This document shows positions 34,670-41,969 of a DNA stretch of 64,000 nucleotides, in pieces (the first letter of the stretch is position 1; every line of letters starts with the position of its first letter). The stretch spans positions 1 to 64,000 of the forward strand of contig NZ_CALUYL010000009.1 of assembly GCF_944324995.1 (NCBI RefSeq). The letters are read 5' to 3'. The position numbers were made by a program, and so were the translations under genes. This DNA is from an uncultured Mailhella sp. Lineage in GTDB: Bacteria; Desulfobacterota; Desulfovibrionia; Desulfovibrionales; Desulfovibrionaceae. Below the pieces are notes generated by a model. It did no database searches. It was given only the letters and a program-made list of their open reading frames with translations, and was not told the origin of the DNA.

Positions 34670-36076
34670 CTAAAACCTGAAATAAATGAAAGGACTGAAA
34701 CTGCTCGTCATTGAGAATACATAACTTCCTATAAAGAGTAACATTAAAATGAATATTCCAAGAAGTTTATTTTGCAGATAGGAGAAGGAGAATATTTTTA
34801 TGGGATACGAAAATACTATGCCCAGGCACATGAAAAGAACGTTGCTTATCGTTATGCAGTATTCCCATGCCGGAATGAAGGAATACATGTTGTATGAACT
34901 GTTTCCGAAAAACATGATTTTTAAATATTCTAACGCGTAGGAGAGATCAGGGGCGCGGAAAAGCACCCAGCCTATCATGACGAAAAGCAGCACATAGGCA
35001 TTGGCGAAAAGCTTTGGCAGGCGACTGATAAATTTGCCCGTGAAACGTTCTGAAATAAGACCGAATCCGTGCCAGACGCCCCAGAGGATGAAATTCCAGG
35101 CTGCACCATGCCATAGGCCGCAGACAAGGAACACTATGAACTGATTGATCAGCGTGCGGCCTGCCGAAATGCGGTTGCCGCCGAGCGGAATATAAAGATA
35201 GTCCCGCAGCCATGAAGAAAGAGAAATATGCCACCGTCTCCAGAATTCCTTGATGGAGAGAGAGCAGTATGGAAAATTGAAGTTTTCCAGAAAGTGAAAA
35301 TTGAATATGCGTCCGAGGCCTATGGCCATATCGGAGTATGCAGAAAAATCGTAATAAATCTGCAGTGAATACGCTATGCAGCCCATCCAGGCCCAGAACT
35401 GCGGTATGGTGCCGACTTCAGTGATGAATATATGGTCGGCTATAAAGCCCATGTTGTCTGCGATGAAGACTTTTTTTGCCAGGCCGATGCTAAAGCGGAC
35501 CAGTCCTTCGTAGACATTGTTTACATTCAGACTGCGATCATTCAGTTCTGAGCAGATGGTGCTGTAGCGCACAATGGGGCCAGCCACCAGCTGAGGAAAA
35601 AGCGAAATATAAAGAGCAAGATTGAATAAACTTTTTTGTACGTCTACTTCCTTGCGATAAACATCTATCGTATATGACATAGCCTGAAAGCAATAAAAGG
35701 ATATGCCTATGGGAAGAGCTATGCCTGGGAGAGGTATTTCTGGAATCGACAGCAGATTACACAGAATGTTTATATTTGAAAGAGCGAAGTCAAGATATTT
35801 GTATATAAACAAGACTCCGATATTTATGAAAATCGCTAAAAACAGAATGATTTTTTTTCTGGAAACATAAGATGTTCTGTTTATAAAAATTGCTGCATAG
35901 TAATTGATTAATATGAGCATCAACATTACCAGGCAGGCTTTTGGTTCACCCCATGAATAGAATATAAGACTTGCAAATAGTAATATTATATTTCTATATT
36001 CTATTTTAGACAAAAAATAGACGATAAGTAAGAGAGGAAGAAAGACTGAAAGAAAGAATGGGGATGAAAAAACCAT
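34670..36076 (-). CDS. MBOAT-family O-acyltransferase (AlgI-like)
   Basis: A 468-residue polytopic protein with about eleven helices. Family marks are the hydrophobic start MVFSSPFFLSVFLPLLLIVYF, LPIGISFYCFQAMSYTIDVYRKEV, the FPQLVAGPIVRYS block and EFWRRWHISLSSWLRDYLYIPLGGNR with the histidine of the active site, followed by CGLWHGAAWNFILWG. In alginate synthesis the homologue transfers acetyl groups to the AlgJ/AlgX protein across the membrane. Here it precedes the AlgJ-like gene and is probably its partner. The gene has lower GC than the neighbouring sugar-nucleotide genes. Confidence 0.9.
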   Translation of the reverse strand: MVFSSPFFLSVFLPLLLIVYFLSKIEYRNIILLFASLIFYSWGEPKACLVMLMLILINYYAAIFINRTSYVSRKKIILFLAIFINIGVLFIYKYLDFALSNINILCNLLSIPEIPLPGIALPIGISFYCFQAMSYTIDVYRKEVDVQKSLFNLALYISLFPQLVAGPIVRYSTICSELNDRSLNVNNVYEGLVRFSIGLAKKVFIADNMGFIADHIFITEVGTIPQFWAWMGCIAYSLQIYYDFSAYSDMAIGLGRIFNFHFLENFNFPYCSLSIKEFWRRWHISLSSWLRDYLYIPLGGNRISAGRTLINQFIVFLVCGLWHGAAWNFILWGVWHGFGLISERFTGKFISRLPKLFANAYVLLFVMIGWVLFRAPDLSYALEYLKIMFFGNSSYNMYSFIPAWEYCITISNVLFMCLGIVFSYPIKIFSFSYLQNKLLGIFILMLLFIGSYVFSMTSSFSPFIYFRF

Positions 36077-36143
36077 AAAATAGGTAACCTTTTATGATAA
36101 ATTATATCATGCGGCGGAAGCCGGAGTTTCCGCCGCACGGCAG

Positions 36144-37175
36144 CTACTTTTCGTTTTTAACCAGTTCCATGTCATGGCGGACCATGAGCTTGACCAGCTC
36201 CTCAAAGGAGGTCTTGGTGGGGTTCCAGCCCAGCTTGGTCTTGGCCTTGGTGGGATTGCCCCAAAGGTTCACGACGTCCGTCGGACGGTAGAACTTGGGC
36301 GAAACTTCCACGAGCACGCGGCCGGTCTTCTTGTCTATGCCCTGTTCCGCCTCGCCTTCGCCGCGGAATTCCAGTTCTATGCCGGCTTCGTGGAAGGCCA
36401 GGGTGCAGAATTCACGCACGGAATGCTGATCGCCGGTGGCGATGACGAAGTCTTCCGGCTCTTCCTGCTGAAGGATGAGCCACATGCATTCCACATAGTC
36501 CTTGGCGTAGCCCCAGTCGCGCAGGGCGGAAAGATTGCCGAGATACAGCTTGTCCTGTTTGCCCTGAGCAATGCGCGCGGCGGCCAGCGTAATCTTGCGG
36601 GTAACGAAGGTTTCGCCGCGCCGCTCGGATTCATGATTGAACAGAATGCCGGAGCAGGCGTACATGCCGTAGGCTTCGCGGTATTCCTTGGTGATCCAGA
36701 ATCCGTACTGCTTGGCCACGGCATAGGGGGAGTAGGGGTGGAAGGGCGTGGTTTCGCTCTGCGGACATTCTTCCACCTTGCCGTACAGTTCGGACGTGGA
36801 GGCCTGATAGACGCGGCAGGTCTTTTCCAGACCGCACAGACGCACGGCTTCCAGCACGCGCAGGACGCCGGTGGCCACGACGTCGGCCGTGTACTCCGGG
36901 ACCTCGAAGCTTACCTGCACATGGCTCTGTGCAGCAAGATTGTAGAGCTCATCGGGCTTCACCAGACCGACGATACGCACGAGACTCATGGAGTCGGAAA
37001 GATCGCCGTAATGCAGATGGAAGTGAGGGTTCCCTTCAAGATGGTCGATGCGTTCACGCTTTTCCGTGGCGGAACGGCGGACGATGCCGTGGACATCGTA
37101 GCCTTTTTCCAGAAGGAATTCGGCAAGATAGGAGCCGTCCTGTCCTGTAACTCCGGTAATGAGAGCAGTTTTCAT
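36144..37175 (-). CDS. gmd: GDP-mannose 4,6-dehydratase
   Basis: A 343-residue short-chain dehydrogenase that converts GDP-D-mannose to GDP-4-keto-6-deoxy-D-mannose. NAD(P)-binding [24 protein letters not shown], the catalytic [10 protein letters not shown] (Tyr-x3-Lys), the [12 protein letters not shown] stretch and the [17 protein letters not shown] segment are family marks. No fucose synthase (fcl) gene is in the window; the reductase here is the Rmd-like gene at 29657. Cotranscribed with manB and manC. Confidence 0.95.
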   Translation of the reverse strand: MKTALITGVTGQDGSYLAEFLLEKGYDVHGIVRRSATEKRERIDHLEGNPHFHLHYGDLSDSMSLVRIVGLVKPDELYNLAAQSHVQVSFEVPEYTADVVATGVLRVLEAVRLCGLEKTCRVYQASTSELYGKVEECPQSETTPFHPYSPYAVAKQYGFWITKEYREAYGMYACSGILFNHESERRGETFVTRKITLAAARIAQGKQDKLYLGNLSALRDWGYAKDYVECMWLILQQEEPEDFVIATGDQHSVREFCTLAFHEAGIELEFRGEGEAEQGIDKKTGRVLVEVSPKFYRPTDVVNLWGNPTKAKTKLGWNPTKTSFEELVKLMVRHDMELVKNEK

Positions 37176-37202
37176 GAATGATTCCTTTGTGTTTGATGAG
37201 GG

Positions 37203-38552
37203 CTATATCCGAATTTTTTTCAGCAGTTCTTCCGTTTTTTCTTCCATGAGGGCCTTGTTGCCGCGACTTTCCACGTTGAGGCGCAACACCGGTTCGGTGT
37301 TCGAGCCGCGCAGGTTGAAGCGCCAGTCGGGGAAGGCCACGGAAAGACCGTCCACGCGGGTGACTTCCGCTCCGGGAAGGGCGGCATAGTCGGCTTCCAC
37401 GCTCCTCAGCACGGCGGATATGTCGTCCACCCGGGAGTTGATTTCTCCGCTGCAAGGAAAGGCCTTGATGCGGTCGTCCACGCATTCGGCCAGCGTTTTT
37501 CCAGAGTCGCTTAAAAGCTGGGTCACGAGCAGCCAGGAGATCATGCCTGAGTCGCAGTAGGCGAAGTTGCGGAAGTAGTGATGCGCGCTCATTTCTCCGC
37601 CGTACAGGGCGTCTTCGGCGCGCATCCTTTCCTTGATGAAGGCATGGCCGGTTTTGGATTCTATGGGCTGGCCGCCGGCCCTGCGCACCACGTCCTGCGT
37701 GTTCCAGGTGAGGCGCGGATCATGAATGATCTTGGCGCCGGGGTGTCTCTTCAGAAGCGCTTCGGCAATCATGCCCACGATGTAGTAGCCTTCGATGAAA
37801 CGGCCTTCGGCATCGTAGAAGAAGCAGCGGTCGAAATCTCCGTCCCAGGCCAGACCGAAGTCGGCTTGGCATTCGCACACGGCCCGGGAGGTAAGCGCGC
37901 GATTCTCCGGCAGCAGGGGATTGGGCACGCCGTTGGGAAACGTGCCGTCCGGTTCGCCGTGGATGAGCTCGATGTCCAGAGGCAGACGGTCGGCCAGCTT
38001 TTTTATGATGAGGCCGGCGCAGCCGTTGCCGGGATCGGCCACGATGCGGAAGTGCCTGAACGACTCTGGATGCACATAGCTCAAAAGATGTTCCACGTAT
38101 TCGTCGCGGAAGCTTGCTTCGGTGAAGCTTCCTTTCAACCGTGCGGGAACATCCAGGCCTTCGGCGATGCGGTCGCGTATGGCGAAGAGGCCGGAATCTC
38201 CGCTCACGGGAACGGCGCCGCCGCGCACCATCTTGAAGCCGTTTTCGTCGGCCGGGTTGTGGCTGCCTGTGACCATGATGCCGCCGTCGAAGTTTTGGGC
38301 AAAGGAGGCGTAATAGATTTCTTCGGTGCCGCACATGCCTATGCCGGTCACGTCCGTGCCGGCCGCGCGCAGACCGTCGGCCAGCGCATGGTAGAGGGCC
38401 GGTCCGGAAAGACGGGCGTCGTGTCCTATGACCACGGTTTTCGGGCGGAACTGCTGCGCATAGGCGTAGCCTATCTGCCGTGCCAGCTGTTCATTCAGCG
38501 TGGAAGGATATTTGCCCCGGACATCGTAGGCCTTGAAGCCGGAAAGATTCAT
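37203..38552 (-). CDS. manB: Phosphomannomutase
   Basis: A 449-residue alpha-D-phosphohexomutase converting mannose-6-phosphate to mannose-1-phosphate. The phospho-serine loop TGSHNP (about residue 97) is clear, as are the metal loop DGDFDRCFFYD and the GEMSAHHYF sugar-binding loop. The four-domain length is normal. Its ATG overlaps the manC stop (ATGA), showing translational coupling. Function is first in the GDP-mannose route. Confidence 0.94.
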   Translation of the reverse strand: MNLSGFKAYDVRGKYPSTLNEQLARQIGYAYAQQFRPKTVVIGHDARLSGPALYHALADGLRAAGTDVTGIGMCGTEEIYYASFAQNFDGGIMVTGSHNPADENGFKMVRGGAVPVSGDSGLFAIRDRIAEGLDVPARLKGSFTEASFRDEYVEHLLSYVHPESFRHFRIVADPGNGCAGLIIKKLADRLPLDIELIHGEPDGTFPNGVPNPLLPENRALTSRAVCECQADFGLAWDGDFDRCFFYDAEGRFIEGYYIVGMIAEALLKRHPGAKIIHDPRLTWNTQDVVRRAGGQPIESKTGHAFIKERMRAEDALYGGEMSAHHYFRNFAYCDSGMISWLLVTQLLSDSGKTLAECVDDRIKAFPCSGEINSRVDDISAVLRSVEADYAALPGAEVTRVDGLSVAFPDWRFNLRGSNTEPVLRLNVESRGNKALMEEKTEELLKKIRI

Positions 38553-39967
38553 GCCTTTGTCTCCCCCGCACGACCGTAGTCGTCCTGAAGTCTTACGATG
38601 TCGTCTTCCCCGAGATAGGAACCGGACTGCACTTCAATGAAAACGAGCGGGATGGTGCCCGGATTCTTGATGCGGTGCTTCATGCCGAGAGGAATGTAGA
38701 CGGATTCGTTTTCCGTGAGCAGGCGGGTGTTGTCGCCAATGGTGACTTCGGCCGTGCCGCTCACCACGATCCAGTGTTCGGCCCTGTGGTAGTGGAGCTG
38801 AAGGGAATTTTCTTCTCCCGGGTCCACCACTATGCGCTTGACCTGGAACCTGTCGGAAAGGACCAGCGTTTCATAGCTGCCCCACGGGCGATACACCTTG
38901 AGGTGAATGTCGGATTCCGGACGCTTTTCAAGCTTGAGCTTTTCCACCACCTGCTTCACGTCCTGGGACTTGCGGCGATCGGTGATGAGAATGGCGTCGC
39001 GGGTTTCCACCACGGCAAGATCGTGCACGTCCAGAGCGGCGATGAGGCGGCCGGAGCTGCGCAGATAGCAGTTGCTGGAATTTTCCACGATGACGTCGCC
39101 CTCGCAGGCGTTGCCGTAGGCGTCCTTGGGCGAAACCTCATAAAAGGCCTCCCAGGAGCCGAGATCGCTCCAGCCGCAGTCCACCGGAACCACGGCTGCC
39201 TTTGTCGTGTGTTCCATGACGGCGTAGTCGATGGAGTCCGACGGAGACTGGCAGAACGCCGTGCCGGGACGGATGAAGGAAAGATCGGTGCGGCGCTGGC
39301 CCCAGGCTTCCCGTACCGTCTGCCAGATGGAAGGCGCGAACCGCTTGAGTTCTTCCAGATAGGTCGAGGCCTTGAAGAAGAAGATGCCGGAGTTCCAGTA
39401 GTGTCCGCCTTCGGCAATCATGGCCTTTGCCTTGTCTTCCGAGGGCTTTTCGAGAAAGCGATTCACCTCGAACACGCCCGCGGAGATTTCGGATCCCCGC
39501 TTGATGTAGCCGTAACCGGTTTCCGGGCATGAAGGTTCTATACCGAAGGTGACGAGCATGCCGGATTCTGCCGCCCGACGGGCCTGTTCCACGGCCGCAC
39601 AGAATTTTTCCGGATGTGCGAAGCGGTGATCGGAAGGCAGTACCAGAAGAAGGTTGTCGTGTTTTTCCAGCGCCGCGAAGGCGGCCAGCGCTATGGCCGG
39701 CGCCGTGTTGCGGCTGACCGGTTCAAGAATGATGGAACCGGTCTTGTCTTCTTCATGCATAGCGGCGCTGGCGTAGAAGCGATAGGCGTCGTTGCTGACC
39801 ACAATGGGGTCTTCCGTATCCGTGAGGGCATTGGTACGGTTGAGCGTTTCTTTAAAAAGGTTGCTGCCGTTGCCGAGCAGCATGAACTGCTTGGGATACT
39901 TGGTGCGGGAGGCGGGCCAAAGACGCGTGCCTGAACCGCCGCAAAGAATGACTGGTTGAATTTTCAT
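38549..39967 (-). CDS. manC: Mannose-1-phosphate guanylyltransferase / mannose-6-phosphate isomerase
   Basis: A 472-residue bifunctional enzyme. The N-terminal guanylyltransferase has the signature CGGSGTRLWPASRTKYPKQF and the FLEKP motif. The C-terminal type II isomerase (about residues 345-460) carries the zinc/cupin motif QLHYHRAEHWIVVSGTAEV. It makes GDP-mannose from mannose-6-phosphate with manB. It is the second gene of the operon, 20 bases after the recombinase-like gene. Confidence 0.95.
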   Translation of the reverse strand: MKIQPVILCGGSGTRLWPASRTKYPKQFMLLGNGSNLFKETLNRTNALTDTEDPIVVSNDAYRFYASAAMHEEDKTGSIILEPVSRNTAPAIALAAFAALEKHDNLLLVLPSDHRFAHPEKFCAAVEQARRAAESGMLVTFGIEPSCPETGYGYIKRGSEISAGVFEVNRFLEKPSEDKAKAMIAEGGHYWNSGIFFFKASTYLEELKRFAPSIWQTVREAWGQRRTDLSFIRPGTAFCQSPSDSIDYAVMEHTTKAAVVPVDCGWSDLGSWEAFYEVSPKDAYGNACEGDVIVENSSNCYLRSSGRLIAALDVHDLAVVETRDAILITDRRKSQDVKQVVEKLKLEKRPESDIHLKVYRPWGSYETLVLSDRFQVKRIVVDPGEENSLQLHYHRAEHWIVVSGTAEVTIGDNTRLLTENESVYIPLGMKHRIKNPGTIPLVFIEVQSGSYLGEDDIVRLQDDYGRAGETKA

Positions 39968-39986
39968 AACTCTTCTGCTATGGTTA

Positions 39987-40838
39987 CTAGTTGAATGACT
40001 TTACAATATTCGACTGATAGTTTCCCATGAAATTGCACAGCTCCGGCTGCGGAATGCCCATCTCCATAAGAAAGTTTGCAAAGCAGTGCCGCAAATCCTG
40101 AATGCGCAGTTCTGGCCTTCCCAGCCTGGTACGCAGAAGATTCCAAGTATAAAAAACAGAAGTGAGACGCTGCCCGGATGACGATGTAAAGAGCCACGGC
40201 ACCTCTTTGCGCCGGGGAAGTCTGCGAATAAGTCTGATGGCTTCGGTATTCAGGGGAATAAGTCTGCTCTGCCCCGTATAGGTCATCTTTGTGGCAAGAA
40301 CAGCGCGTCGCAGATGCACATCCTGCCAGCGGGCATAGAGGATTTCCGACTTGCTGGCCCCGGTAAGCAAAAGCAGATGAATGGCTTGCGCGCTGGGACG
40401 ATCGGCATATTCTTCAAGCAGATGAACAAGCTTCAATGCTTCTGCAGGCGTAAGAATTCCAGGAGCTCGTTGCTGCTTGTTTTTGCGCACAACCATATTC
40501 TGGAATGCAGCATCGCTCTTGAGCGCTCCCACCCGCACGGCAAAATTCAAAATATATTTGACGAGCCAGAACAGGCGATAACGCGAACTGGCAGCCAGGC
40601 CGTTGGCTTCCAAACTGGAGAGCCATTTCCCGAGTTTTTTTTCGGAAATTTCTGTCAGAGCGCAGTTACCAAGGTATGGCAGGATATGCCGGTTCAGATA
40701 GCGCTCGTCGGTCTTCCAGCTCCGCTTATTTTGCTGCACGTAGGGAAGATAACTGCTCCGAACAAACTCCTCGAACAGACACAGCCTGTTGATATCACTT
40801 GCATAGCTTGTGGTGATGGTCTTTTTCGCCCCTGCCAT
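39987..40838 (-). CDS. Tyrosine-recombinase-like protein lacking the catalytic residues
   Basis: A 283-residue protein with the two-domain layout of tyrosine recombinases: core-binding domain (about 10-115), catalytic-fold domain (about 125-283). The catalytic positions are lost. The Arg of the TGARxSE box is Ser162 (TGASKSE); the lysine of TKNG-type hairpins is Tyr187 (TYTG); the HDLRH box is QDLRH (Gln247, Arg250 kept); the LGH histidine is Asn273; and the nucleophile position at the end is Phe282 in the terminal SFN. I use the ATG at 40838 because AAGGA lies seven bases ahead; an ATG 17 codons upstream lacks a site. First gene of the glycan operon; likely DNA-binding rather than recombining. 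Confidence 0.85.
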   Translation of the reverse strand: MAGAKKTITTSYASDINRLCLFEEFVRSSYLPYVQQNKRSWKTDERYLNRHILPYLGNCALTEISEKKLGKWLSSLEANGLAASSRYRLFWLVKYILNFAVRVGALKSDAAFQNMVVRKNKQQRAPGILTPAEALKLVHLLEEYADRPSAQAIHLLLLTGASKSEILYARWQDVHLRRAVLATKMTYTGQSRLIPLNTEAIRLIRRLPRRKEVPWLFTSSSGQRLTSVFYTWNLLRTRLGRPELRIQDLRHCFANFLMEMGIPQPELCNFMGNYQSNIVKSFN

Positions 40839-40861
40839 ACGCGAATCCTTACTCGGAGCGT

Positions 40862-40885
40862 CCAAAAAGTGTACTTTTTTGACAC
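40862..40885. promoter_or_regulatory. Palindrome site 1 upstream of the recombinase-like gene
   Basis: CCAAAAAGTGTACTTTTT followed by TGACAC: arms AAAAAGT and ACTTTTT around a GT centre. It lies 26-47 bases before the preferred start codon. It differs from site 2 at the two central bases and one base just outside the arm. Confidence 0.75.
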
Positions 40886-40979
40886 TCATAATAATGTCAG
40901 TTTCTTTCCAGACCTATAGCAGGGAACATCCGAAAATTCCAGCAAAAAAATAACGTCGATTTTCCCCGCCTCTTACCAG

Positions 40980-41003
40980 CCAAAAAGTACACTTTTTCGA
41001 CAT
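40980..41003. promoter_or_regulatory. Palindrome site 2 upstream of the recombinase-like gene
   Basis: CCAAAAAGTACACTTTTT followed by CGACAT, about 118 bases from site 1, in the same orientation with the same flanking CC and GACA. The interval between the sites (40886-40979) is where the operon promoter should be. I cannot pick out convincing -35/-10 elements in it. Confidence 0.72.
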
Positions 41004-41520
41004 GTTATCAGCATTTTATATTATCTTTTTTCAGTGAAGAAATACCAAATATAAAGCACAACATTCTTCTTTTCATTTCTACTATGGCGATGATCACACT
41101 CGTAAAATTCCTTTACTTTTGATCATAACCTGTTGAAAACAATGTATATAAATTGTAAACTATATAAAAATAGATGTATTACTTCAAGAAAATAGTTTAT
41201 AATATATTAAAAATATGATGTTAATAATTTATTTCTTATTAAAAAACAAATATATTATGGTATTAAAAAATATAGTTGTGCATATATATATTATAAAAAC
41301 ATTATTTTATTTACTAATATATAGTATTGCTACTTTAATAATAATAAAATAAAAAGTGTAAAATTTTGTAATATAAATAAGTTGTCAAATACAAAATTGA
41401 ACGTTAAAAATTGTATAGTATTTGTATAAAATATAGATTGCATGTTTTATATAGGAAGAAGAAAATAGCCTTATGAGAAATATTACAGAAGTTATGATAG
41501 TGTAATGATGTGAGCATAGT
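41004..41520. other. AT-rich gap at the right island boundary
   Basis: About 520 bases, mostly A and T, with no gene I can support. It lies upstream of the glycan operon and adjoins the IS200 remnant, so it may contain both regulatory sequence and decayed mobile DNA. Confidence 0.75.
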
Positions 41521-41926
41521 ATAAGGTGAATGTTGTCCCGACATATATCCATATATTGCTAGAGATGCTGCTCAAAATGAGTGTATCGGCGTTTGTCGGA
41601 TATTTGAAAGGAAAGAGCAGCTTGATGATATATGAGCAGTTCGGTGAGCTGAAGTTCAAATATCGTAATCGGTAGTTCTGGTGCCGTGGTTACTATGTCG
41701 ACATGGTGGGTAAGAATAAGGCAAAAATAGCTGAGTACATCAGGCATCAACTGGCTGAGGATAAACTCGGAGAACAGCTGAGCATCCCATACGCCGGAAG
41801 CCCGTTTACGGGCCGCCGGTAACAGAAATGCAGATGTCAGACTGTAGATGCGCCTGTTAGGGCGCGGCTGGTAAGAAAGCCTTACAGGCGCACAAGAGGC
41901 CCCACCGGCTATGCCGGTGGGGCCTC
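41521..41926 (+). mobile_element. Decayed IS200/IS605-type insertion sequence
   Basis: The right part holds a degraded transposase frame and the left part a frameshifted remainder (near 41525-41576). The 3' end carries two hairpins, including a perfect 14-base stem around TAT (41896-41909 with 41913-41926), as IS200-type right ends do. I cannot see the left end, so the element is probably truncated. Confidence 0.75.
41577..41822 (+). pseudogene. IS200-type (Y1) transposase remnant
   Basis: The translated frame gives SVSAFVGYLKGKSSLMIYEQF, then FKYRNR, a TAG stop at 41673-41675, then FWCRGYYVD, then IAEYIRHQ and a final stop. These are the C-terminal motifs of TnpA Y1 transposases, with the nucleophilic tyrosine probably that of IAEYIRHQ. 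Upstream the HUH half is missing or frameshifted. An internal stop, frameshifts and a lost N-terminus make it inactive. Confidence 0.85.
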
Positions 41927-41969
41927 ATTCGTAAGAAGAATTTTTTGAGAAAAACTTGCGGGGAGACGG

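Noticed and set aside
40838-40889. An earlier ATG for the recombinase-like gene
   Set aside because: It would put palindrome site 1 inside the coding region and has no ribosome site, while the ATG at 40838 has AAGGA at a good distance.
40862-41003. An invertible promoter between the two palindromes
   Set aside because: The sites also match as direct repeats with shared flanks (CC and GACA) over a longer stretch than as inverted repeats. The direct arrangement would delete or loop rather than invert, so inversion is not favoured.
41896-41926. Rho-independent terminator for the secreted hydrolase-like gene
   Set aside because: The stem is perfect but lacks a T run in the required direction and matches the hairpin position of an IS200-type right end, so I assign it to the mobile element.
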